A stretch of DNA of 64,000 bases from UBA7672 sp965279085 (GTDB lineage Bacteria > Pseudomonadota > Alphaproteobacteria > Caulobacterales > Hyphomonadaceae). Where the stretch lies: the NCBI GenBank assembly GCA_965279085.1, contig OZ257149.1:3224001-3288000 (forward strand). Reading direction: 5' to 3'. The notes beneath the pieces are model-generated. The model searched no databases, was not told the origin of the DNA, and saw only the letters and a list, made by a program, of their open reading frames with translations. Made by a program: the position numbers and the translations under genes. Shown piece after piece: positions 9,068 through 17,907 of the stretch (the stretch's first letter is position 1; each line of letters starts with the position of its first letter).

Positions 9068-10063
9068 ATGGGAAAGCGCGTGGACACGAAACTCATCCGG
9101 TCGAGGCTCGGCGGTTGCCTGTTCGAAACGGCGCCCTCGCCATCTCCGAAGCTCATGATGCAGGGACCGGAGCCCGACTTTCATGCGTCGGTCGACTTGC
9201 GCCCGCTGTGCTCGCCTGTCGAGCACCAGGAGACCGTTCAGTCGTGCGCGGGTAACGCCATTGTCGGCGCGCTCGAATACCACCGCAATCGTCTCAAGCT
9301 TCCGCATCAGGAGCTGTCGCGCCTGTTCGTGTACTACAACGCCCGCAAGCTGGCCGACCGGCAGCATCTCGACGAGGGCACATACATCCACCATGTCATG
9401 GCCGCCGTCCTGGCGTTCGGCGTGTGCGAGGAAAGGATGTGGCCCTATCAGCCGGCCATGAAGAACGAAGAGCCGACGCGCGCGTGCTATTCCAACGCGA
9501 CGCGCTACGAGGCGATCGAGTTCGCGCGCACCGACCTGTCAACCACGGTTCTGCCGGCTCTTTCGATCGGCCTGCCCGTCGTCTTCGGCGCCTATTTTCC
9601 TGACGAATTCTATGCCGAAGCCTACGCCACAACCGCGATGCCGCGCACCGAGTACAGGGGAGAGCAAGGCCCCGGGCACGCCATGCTGATCGTGGGCTAC
9701 GATGCGAAAAATGCGTTCTTCATCGTCCGCAACAGCTGGGGCGCCGAGTTCGCGGACGGCGGCTATTGCTACATACCGTTTGAGACAATGGCGGGCTATT
9801 CGCATCCGGACCATTTCTGGGTCATCGGCAAGCTGTCAGACCATCGCGGCGTAACCACGAACGGCCCGACAGTCGCGGAATCGATGCGGGCGGTTACGAC
9901 GATGGCGGCAACCCAGGCGCGCACGCCGCAAACGCACGAGCAGGCCGTCTCCGTGCTCCGCAACAGCTCCATGCTGCGCGAGAAGATCTCCGGCGATCTT
10001 GCGTCAGCCAAGAAGGGGTTCCGCGACCGCCTGCGCGGTCCGGGCGCCGGCGGCGGCTACTAG
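9068..10063 (+). CDS. Papain-like (C1 family) cysteine peptidase, second of a tandem pair
   Basis: 331 residues and a diverged paralogue of the preceding peptidase along its whole length. Gln54 and Cys60 (VEHQETVQSCAGNAI), His204 (GPGHAMLIVGYD) and Asn222 (VRNSWGAEFADGGYC) form the expected catalytic set. Both proteins share an N-terminal RLGG-x-LFE block, a SRLFVYYNARK block and a C-terminal tail ending RLRGPG-x-GGGY. The start lies 2 bp after the previous stop with little ribosome-binding sequence, so translation is probably coupled. The middle regions differ most, suggesting two substrates or a catalytic pair with distinct roles. No signal peptide is visible. It is the last gene of the operon. 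Confidence 0.88.
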   Translation: MGKRVDTKLIRSRLGGCLFETAPSPSPKLMMQGPEPDFHASVDLRPLCSPVEHQETVQSCAGNAIVGALEYHRNRLKLPHQELSRLFVYYNARKLADRQHLDEGTYIHHVMAAVLAFGVCEERMWPYQPAMKNEEPTRACYSNATRYEAIEFARTDLSTTVLPALSIGLPVVFGAYFPDEFYAEAYATTAMPRTEYRGEQGPGHAMLIVGYDAKNAFFIVRNSWGAEFADGGYCYIPFETMAGYSHPDHFWVIGKLSDHRGVTTNGPTVAESMRAVTTMAATQARTPQTHEQAVSVLRNSSMLREKISGDLASAKKGFRDRLRGPGAGGGY

Positions 10064-10250
10064 GCTGCACAGGGTTTGACCTTGTGGGCCTGCGCACTGG
10101 CGCTCGCGCGCCGGACTTGCTCCGAGACATCCGGGGCAATTGACAAGACCCCGTTGCCCCCTGACTACGTCACAGGGGCGCTTGCCGCTTGGCGAGAAGC
10201 CTTCAAAGGCTTCGGCCGTCATTTCCGCGACGGTCACAAGGGATTGCTTG

Positions 10251-10922
10251 ATGTCATCTGGAGCAGCCACGAAGCGGCAAGGCCGTACGAAGGCGGAACA
10301 GCGGGCGGAAAGCCTCGAGCAGATCCTTGATGCCGCCGAGTATCTTTTCTCCAAGCATGGCCTGCATGGCGTGACGCTTCGCGATGTCGCCGCGCGCATT
10401 GGCATCCACACGACGCTGCTGAACTACTATTTCAAGGACAAGGCGAACCTGTTTGAGGCCGTGTTTGCGCGGCGCGCGGATGTCACCAGCAGCCGGCGCA
10501 TGAAGGCGCTCGAGGATTACGAAAAGAAGGCCGGCAAGAAGCCTACCGTCGAGGGCGCGTTACACGCCTTCCTCGACACCGACCTCGATCTCTACTTCGA
10601 GGGCGGGGAACTCTGGATGAACTGGGCCGCGTTCTGCGCTCGGGTTTCCCCGACGCCGGAAGGCACGGCGCTGATGGATGAGCACTTCGACCCCGTCGTG
10701 CTCAAACTCGTCAGCATCCTCAAGCGCGCCCTGCCGGACTACACGGACGAGGACATTTTCTGGGGTTATCACTTCGTGACGGGCGCCCTGATGAACACGC
10801 TCGCGCAGACCGGCCGTATCGACCGCCTGTCGGGCGGCATCTGCCACTCGAGCGACTTCCCGGCCGTGAAGAAGCGCATCGCCAAGTTCATGGCAGCGGG
10901 CTTCCACGCGCTGAAGACCTGA
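10251..10922 (+). CDS. TetR/AcrR family transcriptional regulator
   Basis: 223 residues. The N-terminal DNA-binding domain is clear: ILDAAEYLFSKHGLHGVTLR, then DVAARIGIHTTLLNYYFKDK, the typical TetR helix-turn-helix. The remaining about 140 residues form an all-helical ligand domain with no recognisable ligand class. ATG 10251 with upstream AAGGG is chosen; the frame is open further upstream, but that sequence looks non-coding and contains a possible -35 TTGACA at 10140. The gene ends 7 bp before the converging MFS gene. It probably controls the neighbouring MFS/TonB-receptor pair through the inverted repeat at 12306-12347 (inference from position). Confidence 0.9.
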   Translation: MSSGAATKRQGRTKAEQRAESLEQILDAAEYLFSKHGLHGVTLRDVAARIGIHTTLLNYYFKDKANLFEAVFARRADVTSSRRMKALEDYEKKAGKKPTVEGALHAFLDTDLDLYFEGGELWMNWAAFCARVSPTPEGTALMDEHFDPVVLKLVSILKRALPDYTDEDIFWGYHFVTGALMNTLAQTGRIDRLSGGICHSSDFPAVKKRIAKFMAAGFHALKT

Positions 10923-10929
10923 CAGTTCG

Positions 10930-12237
10930 TCAGGCCGCCGCTTCCTTCCTCAGCCGCTTCGCCAGCCAGACAAAACAGAAGATTGCCACGCCGTAGAATG
11001 GCAGCAGCGTGTAGAGCGCGAGCTGCAGCGAGTTGTCCGGATTGCTCGCCTTGAAGAAGTCGCTCGCGATGCCGACATAGGTCGGTCCCAGCCCCAGCCC
11101 GATCATGTTCATCACGAGCAGAAGCAGCGCGCCCGACATCACGCGCTGGTTTGGCTTCACCTCTTGCTGAACCAGCGTCACGCACGACGAGAGGTAGAAA
11201 TAGTTCAGGAAGGTCGGCCCGATCAGGAAGAGCAGGGCGACAGGCCAGGACGGCGCCCACACGAAGCCGATATAGAAGGGGATCGCGAATACCAGCGATA
11301 TCGCGGGCAGGGTGGCGTAAGCGACCTTCGATCGCTTGGTGAAGGCGTCGATCATGCGGCCAGAGATGAAGATACCGGCGCTCATCGCGATGCCGACAAC
11401 GAGCGCGTACCAGACCGCGACCTCTTCAAGCGCCATGCCTTTCTCGCGCTGCAGGAACAGGACGGTGAAATTCCCGAGGCCGTAGGTGATGAACTGCGTC
11501 GCGCCGCTCCCCAGCGCCGCAAGCACCAGCGTCGGGTTCGAGAAGAACATCCGGAAGGTTGGCCAGAATCCGGCCTTGCTCTCGACGGCTCCCTCCGGAA
11601 CGGGATCGAGCCCGCCGCGCTTGGGTTCGCGGACGACAATGAGAACCAGGACCGCGGCAGCAATGCCGACGACGCCGAGCACGATGAACGCGTGCCGCCA
11701 GCTGAAGGCCACCGCGATAGCCGCCCCGAAGGCAACGCCGAGCGCTTGGCCGATTGGCGGACCGAGGTTGAAGAGCCCGAGCGCAGTTCCACGACGTCCC
11801 GGTGGAAAATAGTCCGAGATGATGGCGTAGGACGGGGGAACGCCGCCGGCTTCCCCGACGCCCACCATCATCCGCGCGGCGACCAGCTGCGGATAATTTG
11901 CGGCGAGACCACACCCCATCGTCGCCGCGCTCCAGGTGGCGCAGGCGAGCGACAGCACTTTCGTCCTGTTGGTCCGGTCGGCGAGCCATCCGACAGGGAT
12001 GGAGATCAGGCAGTAGAAGAGCGCGAAATAGAGTCCGCTGATCATGCCGAGCTGGGTGTCGGTCACGTTCAGACTGTCCTGGATCGGCTTGGCGAGGATC
12101 GACAGCAGCTGGCGATCGAGAAAATTCAGGACGTACACGAACCACAGCATCGCAAGCACGACCCATGCCCGCGCTCCCGGAGCCGCCGGCACAGGTTGCG
12201 AATGCGCAGCCGCGCGCACGGTGTTCTCACTCGGCAA
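10930..12237 (-). CDS. MFS transporter, Spinster-like
   Basis: 435 residues with about 12 hydrophobic segments. N-terminal features fit the major facilitator superfamily: WFVYVLNFLDRQLLSILAKP in helix 1, the loop 2-3 motif GWLADRTNRTKV, and VGVGEAGGVPPSYAIISDYF, which recalls the Spinster-like group common beside TonB receptors in sphingomonads and caulobacters. The TTG at 12237 is proposed as start because GGGAGG lies just upstream on the same strand and the sequence above it overlaps the operator; no ATG fits as well. Likely an inner-membrane exporter or importer of the compound that the divergent TonB receptor takes up; the substrate is unknown. Confidence 0.88.
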   Translation of the reverse strand: MPSENTVRAAAHSQPVPAAPGARAWVVLAMLWFVYVLNFLDRQLLSILAKPIQDSLNVTDTQLGMISGLYFALFYCLISIPVGWLADRTNRTKVLSLACATWSAATMGCGLAANYPQLVAARMMVGVGEAGGVPPSYAIISDYFPPGRRGTALGLFNLGPPIGQALGVAFGAAIAVAFSWRHAFIVLGVVGIAAAVLVLIVVREPKRGGLDPVPEGAVESKAGFWPTFRMFFSNPTLVLAALGSGATQFITYGLGNFTVLFLQREKGMALEEVAVWYALVVGIAMSAGIFISGRMIDAFTKRSKVAYATLPAISLVFAIPFYIGFVWAPSWPVALLFLIGPTFLNYFYLSSCVTLVQQEVKPNQRVMSGALLLLVMNMIGLGLGPTYVGIASDFFKASNPDNSLQLALYTLLPFYGVAIFCFVWLAKRLRKEAAA

Positions 12238-12305
12238 TGAAGCCTCCCATCGATCTCGATCTGACGCCGATCTCTCTGGGCAGGATGCGGGGCCGTCCCT
12301 TTCAA

Positions 12306-12347
12306 CGTCAATAATATTCACTCTCGCTCGCGTGAATATTATTGACG
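12306..12347. promoter_or_regulatory. Perfect 16-bp inverted repeat, divergent operator/promoter
   Basis: The arms are CGTCAATAATATTCAC (12306-12321) and GTGAATATTATTGACG (12332-12347), perfectly complementary across a 10-bp spacer. Each arm read outward ends in TTGACG, a fair -35 element, one facing the MFS gene and one facing the TonB receptor. The stretch is much more AT-rich than its surroundings. This is the layout of a dimeric repressor operator overlapping two divergent promoters; the TetR protein encoded at 10251 is the nearest candidate. No experimental support. Confidence 0.75.
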
Positions 12348-12419
12348 ACGTGAACGTCTTGGGGAATGCTCCGCCAACAAGAATGAGAGCCATCAGGCTC
12401 ATAAGGGGAGGTTATCGTT

Positions 12420-15400
12420 ATGAAATTTGCTCTCCGCAGCGCGTCGAGCGCCGCGATTCTCGTCGGTCTGGCGGGCGCGATTCCCGCCTGGGCCCAGGTT
12501 TCTGGCCAGCCGCCAGCCGATCAGGTTGCTCCGCAGGCGGAGGAATCCACCAGCGAAGACCGCGTCGTCGTCACCGGCTCATTTATCCAAGGCACGCCGG
12601 AAGATGCAGCGCTTCCGGTCGAGGTGTTCACCTTCGAGGATCTCGAGGATCGCGGCGCCCCGTCCGCGCTTGAGTTTGCCAAGAGCCTCACGATCGCGGG
12701 TCCGACCTCGGGCGAGGCCTATTACTTCGGCGGTCCGGCGCTGATCGGTTCGGTGAACTACAACCTGCGCGGCATTGGCGCGGACAAGACGCTGACCCTG
12801 CTCAACGGCCGGCGGATGAGCTCCAACACCTCGAACATCCCCTTCGCGGCGCTCGCGCGTGTCGAGATCCTGAAGGACGGCGCGGCGGTCATCTACGGCG
12901 CCGACGCGACCGGCGGCGTCGTCAACTTCATCACGCGCGACGACTTCGAAGGGCTCGAGGTCAACGCGCAGTACAAGTATGTCGACAGCTCCGATGGCGA
13001 TTATGGCCTCAGCATCCTCGGCGGTTTCGGCGACGACAACATAAACTTCCTGTGGTCGGCCGAGTGGGAGCACCGCTCCGCACTCAAGGCCATCGACCGC
13101 GATTTCACGCTGGATTCGTTCAACCCCGCCGCCGGCCTCGGCAAGTTCAACCCGGCTCCGTGGTCGACACTGACCAACCTCGCCGGCTGGCTCCCGCTGG
13201 GTCCGACGCCTGCTACGCCGACCATCGGCGCCAACGGCGCTGAATTCGGCGCGCCCGTCGCCGGCATCACGTCGGACTTCACGCCGGCGTCGTGCGCGGC
13301 GGTTGGCGGCCGTTACGACAACAACTTCACGTGTGCGTACAACTACTCCAACTACTACAACCTCGTCGAAGACAACGACATTTACAGGGCTTTCGCGCAG
13401 TACAACGGCTCCTTCAACGACAACACCAACTTCCACGTCGAGGCCGCCTACGGCCAGGTGAAGACGCCGCACATGTATGCGTCTCCCTCGCAGCCGGTCA
13501 TCCGTGGACCGGCGATGGCGACGGGCGCGACGTTCCAGTTCTACGTGCCGATCACCAACCCGTACGCCGCGGCGTTCGGAGCGCGGACAGGCACATCCGG
13601 CGCCTCGGGCTACACGCCCGTGACCTACCGCGTGCTCGGCCATGGCGGCAACGCGGCGTTCGGCGGGCAGGGCGTGCCCGACATGATCGACAACCAGCTG
13701 TGGCGCGTCTCCGCCAGCCTCGATGGCGAGCTGGGCGACTGGGCCGGCATCGCGAAGGGCGTCAATTACGACTTCGCGGTCACCTACAACCAGGCCATCA
13801 ACCTCAACACCCACCCCGACATCATCGGCTACCGCTTCCAGGAAGCGCTGATGGGCTTCGGCGGACCGAACTGCAACGCGGTCGATCTCGACCCGAACCG
13901 CTTCGGCACGCAGAACCCAGGCGCCGCCGGCAAGAACGGATGCCAGTGGTGGAACCCCTTCGCGACCTCGTTCGCGAAACAACCGGTGCGCAACCTCGCC
14001 AACCCGCAATACGTCGCGGGCACGGAGAACTCGCTCGACCTCGCTCGCTGGCTGTTCGACTCGCGTGAGATCGAGACGGTTTCCTCCAACCTGACCATCG
14101 ACCTCGTGTTCAACGGCAAGACGGGCATCCAGCTTCCCGGCGGCGAGATCGGATGGGCCGCAGGCGCGCAGGGCCGCCAGTTCGAAAGCCGCGAGACCGT
14201 GGACAGCCCGTTCATGAACGGCTCGATCCCGTGCGAATGGCCGGACGGCACGACCAGCCAGAACGGCGTCGGCTCGACGCCGCTGGAGCAGAACCCGGTG
14301 CCGACCACCAGCCCGGGCTTCCGCGGCTGCACGCCCGACAGCCCGGGCCCGTTCGTGGCCTTCGTGCCGGATCCGGCGAACTCCGCCGACCAGCAGCAGG
14401 CTTCGGTGTTCGCCGAATTCCAGATCCCGGTGCTCGACAATGTGAACCTCCAGGCGGCCGTTCGCCGCGAGGAGTTCTCGGGCGGCCTCGGCGCCACGGT
14501 CTACAAGGTGGCCGGCAAGTGGGATGTCTGGGGGCCGCTGTCCTTCCGCGCGTCCTACGGCACCAACTACCAGACGCCGCCGGTCGGAACGATCCCGGGC
14601 GCCCAGGTCGTGGGTGCGCGGACCTACACCGCGGCGGGCGGCAACTGGCTCGGCGCGCGCTTCATCACCGACGCCAGCATCAAGCCGGAAACGGCGACGG
14701 CGTGGAATGCGGGCATGATCTGGGACAGCCAGGGCTTCTCGCCTGACCACGACTTCCGCCTGATCGTCGATTACTACAACATCGAGACCGAGGATCAGAT
14801 CGGCCAGATCGCCGATCCGAACACGATCGCCAGCCTCGTCTTCAACGGCGCCGGCAACACGATCACGACGTGCGACCCGAACGTGCAGCCCCTGGTTCGC
14901 CGGATCTCCTTCAACGGCGCCTGCGCCGTTGGCCTCAGCGGCGCCACCGGCTTCTCGATGGTCGACACGCTGTACGGCAACGGCCCGGGCCAGACCACGA
15001 ATGGTTTCGACGTGCAGGCGACCTATGCCCTGCCGTTCGGACCGGGCGACCTGTCGCTCGACCTCACCGCGACGAAGATCACCGAACTCAGGACAGGTCC
15101 GACGTCGCTCGATGGCGTCACCATCTCGACGGGTGACGATCGTCTCGGCACGCTGAACTTCGCGACCTTCGCGCTGGCGGCGCCGGAATGGCGTGCGAAC
15201 CTCGCCGCCAACTACCGGATGGACAACCACAACTTCCGTCTGGCGGTGAACTACGTGTCCGCCGTTCGCGACGAACGCGCAGGCACGCAGTATGGCGAGT
15301 TCGGCGAAGAGTGGATCACCACCGACCTCACCTATCGCTTCGCCGTGACGGACGATCTGGCGCTGACGGCGACGGTTGCGAACATCTTCGACCGCATGCC

Positions 15401-15491
15401 GCCTCCAGCGCAGGAAGAGCTGGGCTATGACCCCTTCATGGGCAACCCGCTCGGCCGCACCTTCGAGATCGGCGTCAAGAAGGCCTTCTAA
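12420..15491 (+). CDS. TonB-dependent outer-membrane receptor
   Basis: 1023 residues. A signal peptide is visible (AAILVGLAGAIPAWAQ, cleavage about residue 25), then a TonB-box-like EDRVVVTGSFI and a plug domain with YNLRGIGADKTLTLLNGRR and DGAAVIYGADATGGVVNFIT. The remainder alternates amphipathic strands and Asn/Gly-rich loops of a 22-strand barrel and ends in an aromatic residue (GVKKAF), as outer-membrane proteins do. GGGAGG just before ATG 12420 is a strong ribosome binding site. The size and Asn-rich loops resemble the expanded receptors of Caulobacterales and sphingomonads that take up complex organic compounds rather than only siderophores (family knowledge). Divergent from the MFS gene; the pair probably forms an uptake system. 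Confidence 0.93.
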   Translation: MKFALRSASSAAILVGLAGAIPAWAQVSGQPPADQVAPQAEESTSEDRVVVTGSFIQGTPEDAALPVEVFTFEDLEDRGAPSALEFAKSLTIAGPTSGEAYYFGGPALIGSVNYNLRGIGADKTLTLLNGRRMSSNTSNIPFAALARVEILKDGAAVIYGADATGGVVNFITRDDFEGLEVNAQYKYVDSSDGDYGLSILGGFGDDNINFLWSAEWEHRSALKAIDRDFTLDSFNPAAGLGKFNPAPWSTLTNLAGWLPLGPTPATPTIGANGAEFGAPVAGITSDFTPASCAAVGGRYDNNFTCAYNYSNYYNLVEDNDIYRAFAQYNGSFNDNTNFHVEAAYGQVKTPHMYASPSQPVIRGPAMATGATFQFYVPITNPYAAAFGARTGTSGASGYTPVTYRVLGHGGNAAFGGQGVPDMIDNQLWRVSASLDGELGDWAGIAKGVNYDFAVTYNQAINLNTHPDIIGYRFQEALMGFGGPNCNAVDLDPNRFGTQNPGAAGKNGCQWWNPFATSFAKQPVRNLANPQYVAGTENSLDLARWLFDSREIETVSSNLTIDLVFNGKTGIQLPGGEIGWAAGAQGRQFESRETVDSPFMNGSIPCEWPDGTTSQNGVGSTPLEQNPVPTTSPGFRGCTPDSPGPFVAFVPDPANSADQQQASVFAEFQIPVLDNVNLQAAVRREEFSGGLGATVYKVAGKWDVWGPLSFRASYGTNYQTPPVGTIPGAQVVGARTYTAAGGNWLGARFITDASIKPETATAWNAGMIWDSQGFSPDHDFRLIVDYYNIETEDQIGQIADPNTIASLVFNGAGNTITTCDPNVQPLVRRISFNGACAVGLSGATGFSMVDTLYGNGPGQTTNGFDVQATYALPFGPGDLSLDLTATKITELRTGPTSLDGVTISTGDDRLGTLNFATFALAAPEWRANLAANYRMDNHNFRLAVNYVSAVRDERAGTQYGEFGEEWITTDLTYRFAVTDDLALTATVANIFDRMPPPAQEELGYDPFMGNPLGRTFEIGVKKAF

Positions 15492-15507
15492 CTACCCCGT
15501 AGACCTG

Positions 15508-15536
15508 GGCGGGCGGCTGCGGCCGCCCGCCTTTTT
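15508..15536 (+). terminator. Rho-independent terminator after the TonB receptor
   Basis: A perfect 10-bp stem, GGCGGGCGGC (15508-15517) with GCCGCCCGCC (15522-15531), closes a 4-nt loop and is followed by five T residues (15532-15536). It lies 17 bp after the receptor stop codon. Confidence 0.9.
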
Positions 15537-15598
15537 CCTTCGGGGATGGCGAGCGGCCCGGTCATCAGGCCGCGCTGCATCCACCAGACTGGAGGAAC

Positions 15599-16416
15599 GG
15601 TGCTGTCAGACCTACGCTACCTAGTCTCTGGTGAGGGCCGTGGTTATTGGCCTTTCGGGGACCCCAATGACGCGAATTTCTTACAAACGGCACCGCTTCC
15701 CAGCTGCCGTGATTCAGCACGCAGTTTGGCTCTACTTCCGCTTCACACTCAGCCTGCGTGACGTTGAAGAGATGCTCGCGCATCGTGGCGTCGATGTGAG
15801 CTACGAGACCGTCCGCGCCTGGACAGTAAAGTTTGGCCCAAAGATCGCCGCCAACCTTCGTCGTCGAAAACTGCCGCCATCGCCACGATGGCATCTCGAC
15901 GAGATGGTCTCGACGATCGCTGGCGAGCATGTGTGGATCTGGCGCGCTGTCGACGATGAAGGGGAGGTGATGGACATGATCGTGCAGAAGCGGCGCGATG
16001 CTGGAGCGGCGCTTCGATTCTTGCGTCGCCTATTGAAGAACCAGCATGTCGAGCCTGAAGTCATCGTCACGGATGGTCTGCGATCTTATGGGGCCGCACT
16101 CGCTCGACTTGGGCTGAGCGATCGCCATTATCCTGGACGCTTGCGCGACAACAACCGCGCTGAGAACTCGCATCTCAGCATCCGGAGGCGTGAGCGAAAG
16201 ATGCAGGGGTTCAAGAGTCGACCATCAGCGCAGCGTTTTCTCGAGACACACGCTGCCGTCTACAACACGTTCAACATTCAGCGACATCTGCTGAGCCGCG
16301 GCGCGATGCGCGTGCTGCGCGCACGCTCGGAATCTGTCTGGAGCAGAGCGGTGGCGTGAGGTCCGGAGGCTCGTCATAAGCCCGGAAAAACCGAAGCGAG
16401 TTTCCCTGACAGTACT
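15599..16416 (+). mobile_element. IS6-family insertion sequence
   Basis: About 818 bp, within the usual IS6 size range. The ends are imperfect inverted repeats: GGTGCTGTCAG at 15599-15609 and, on the opposite strand, AGTACTGTCAG at 16416-16406 (9 of 11 identical). The single transposase gene is intact. No 8-bp target duplication is visible between the flanks GGAGGAAC and CTTCTAGC, so the element may have recombined after insertion or the ends may be slightly misplaced. Confidence 0.75.
15667..16359 (+). CDS. IS6-family transposase
   Basis: 230 residues. The N-terminal helix-turn-helix region, HRFPAAVIQHAVWLYFRFTL followed by SLRDVEEMLAHRGVDVSYET, is characteristic of IS6/IS26-type transposases. 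The catalytic DDE triad is visible in WHLDEM, VTDGLRSY and RAENSHLS, with IRRRERKMQGFKS after the Glu. The length is normal and no frameshift is seen, so it should be active. ATG 15667 (MTRISYKRH) is the family-typical start; the frame continues upstream to 15631. Confidence 0.92.
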   Translation: MTRISYKRHRFPAAVIQHAVWLYFRFTLSLRDVEEMLAHRGVDVSYETVRAWTVKFGPKIAANLRRRKLPPSPRWHLDEMVSTIAGEHVWIWRAVDDEGEVMDMIVQKRRDAGAALRFLRRLLKNQHVEPEVIVTDGLRSYGAALARLGLSDRHYPGRLRDNNRAENSHLSIRRRERKMQGFKSRPSAQRFLETHAAVYNTFNIQRHLLSRGAMRVLRARSESVWSRAVA

Positions 16417-16584
16417 CTTCTAGCCAGTCTCTCGGATTGAGAGCAGGGCGGCGCAGACCCGCACGAGATCAGCTTTGATCCGAGCAAAATCTTGCCATCG
16501 ACGCCGGCACGGCTTGGGCAAGTTTCGAGTTCGCGAGAACCAAGGAGATTTGAGCGTAGGTGCCCCGACTCCATGCTCCCCCTC

Positions 16585-17907
16585 TCAAAGAAAGTTCACC
16601 GGAGCGAAGCCGCCGCCTTCAGTGCGGAAGTTTGTTGTCTGGCCCTGGTAGAGGCGCGCCGCCGCAAGCAGCGATCGCCCCTGATAGGTATAGAGGCGAA
16701 CGTCTATCTTTCTCGAGACTGCTGTATCGCCGATCTTCACCAGGCGCTCGCTCGGCGGCGCAATGTCCTGCGCTATGTACTCCGATCCGAGGATGTCGGA
16801 CCAGACCGATTTCGTCAGCTTGTCGCCGCGATAAACCGCCTTCCCGCCGTGCCCGGCGACAGGCTTGAAGAACGATCCCTTGCGCTCGGACCAAAGCCGC
16901 TGGGCGTTTTCTGGTGTGACCCGGATCGCCCTGGGAATGGACGCCAGCGTTTGGATGACTTCAGGTGCAACGGCCCAGCTGCGCAACTGGTCCGGATCCG
17001 AAAGCAGCGCCAGATTTCGCTTGTCGGCGAACAGCGCGTGCGTGTGGGGGTTGGGCGTCACGACGACCGCATCATCGAGATAGGCATCGCGCAGTGTCCG
17101 GTGGCGCTCCTCCGAGAGTGCGAAGTCGACCAGGCGGTTGTAGACCAGATCGACGACGGTTTCGCCGGCGCGAAGCTTTCCACCGACGCAGGAAAGCTCC
17201 CCAGGATCGGCGATGATCGCCTTGATCCCATGGGCTTCGAGCAGCTGCCGGGCCAGCAGGAATTCCGGAAAGAGGTACTGTTCTGACGGCGTGTCATCGA
17301 CGATCGCGACAGTCTTTGGGCGCCCTGTGTGACGCTGAAGCTGCCACTCGTTTTCAAGCATGGCGACGACAGCTTCATCGAACCCGCCCACGGTCATGCC
17401 CTCCTTGAGCGGCTCGACCATGTCGCAGCAGGCCAGCTGCGCGCGGGCGCTGAAGGCATTCAAGAAGGCGCCGCCGGCGTTCGTGTTGATTTCGATGAGG
17501 CGAGGCGCATCTGAACCTAGGTGAAAATCGTATCCCATGAACGCGCCGGCCGGGCCGAAATCGCGGCGCGCGCTATCAGGAGCCCACTTCAGCACTGCAT
17601 CGACGTAAGCGGGGAGGCGGGCCGTCGCCTCAATTGCATGCACGATTGCTAGCATAGCGTCCCGGTCCGCTTCGGGCAGGAACACCGGCACATTCGCGAA
17701 CAGGTGGGGCCGGCTCAAGATATGTGTTGCGTAGAAATCGGGAACGACAGCAACTGCCTGCATCGCATTCGCCATCGCGTCGCGATCGAGCGTGATGCAG
17801 AAGCAGCTGCGATTGAACTCTGCCGCAAGTTCTCGCACGCGGACGGCGGCCTCGCCCGGCAGGCAGCCGATGGATTGGCAGGGAACGGGCTGGACCGTGT
17901 CGGTCAA
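16585..17907 (-). CDS. ATP-grasp-like protein, function unknown
   Basis: 440 residues. I see features suggesting an ATP-grasp or glutathione-synthetase-like fold: PRLIEINTNAGGAFLN (residues about 135-150), a region near GSFFKPVAGHGGKAVYRGDK that could bind ATP phosphates, and IDVRLYTYQGRSLLAAARLY with Asp/Arg pairs before a final NFRTEGGGFAPVNFL. The specific reaction is not recognised. It starts with TTG at 17907, overlapping the OsmC stop as TTGA, so the two are translated together. Pairing with OsmC (a thiol peroxidase family) suggests thiol-peptide or redox chemistry, which is inference only. An alternative is a circularly permuted ATP-grasp amide ligase of another pathway. Confidence 0.75.
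   Translation of the reverse strand: MTDTVQPVPCQSIGCLPGEAAVRVRELAAEFNRSCFCITLDRDAMANAMQAVAVVPDFYATHILSRPHLFANVPVFLPEADRDAMLAIVHAIEATARLPAYVDAVLKWAPDSARRDFGPAGAFMGYDFHLGSDAPRLIEINTNAGGAFLNAFSARAQLACCDMVEPLKEGMTVGGFDEAVVAMLENEWQLQRHTGRPKTVAIVDDTPSEQYLFPEFLLARQLLEAHGIKAIIADPGELSCVGGKLRAGETVVDLVYNRLVDFALSEERHRTLRDAYLDDAVVVTPNPHTHALFADKRNLALLSDPDQLRSWAVAPEVIQTLASIPRAIRVTPENAQRLWSERKGSFFKPVAGHGGKAVYRGDKLTKSVWSDILGSEYIAQDIAPPSERLVKIGDTAVSRKIDVRLYTYQGRSLLAAARLYQGQTTNFRTEGGGFAPVNFL

Noticed and set aside
12579..15230. Long minus-strand open frame (883 codons) opposite the TonB receptor
   Set aside because: High-GC antisense shadow; Arg/Glu/Val-rich without motifs, while the plus frame has signal peptide, plug and barrel.
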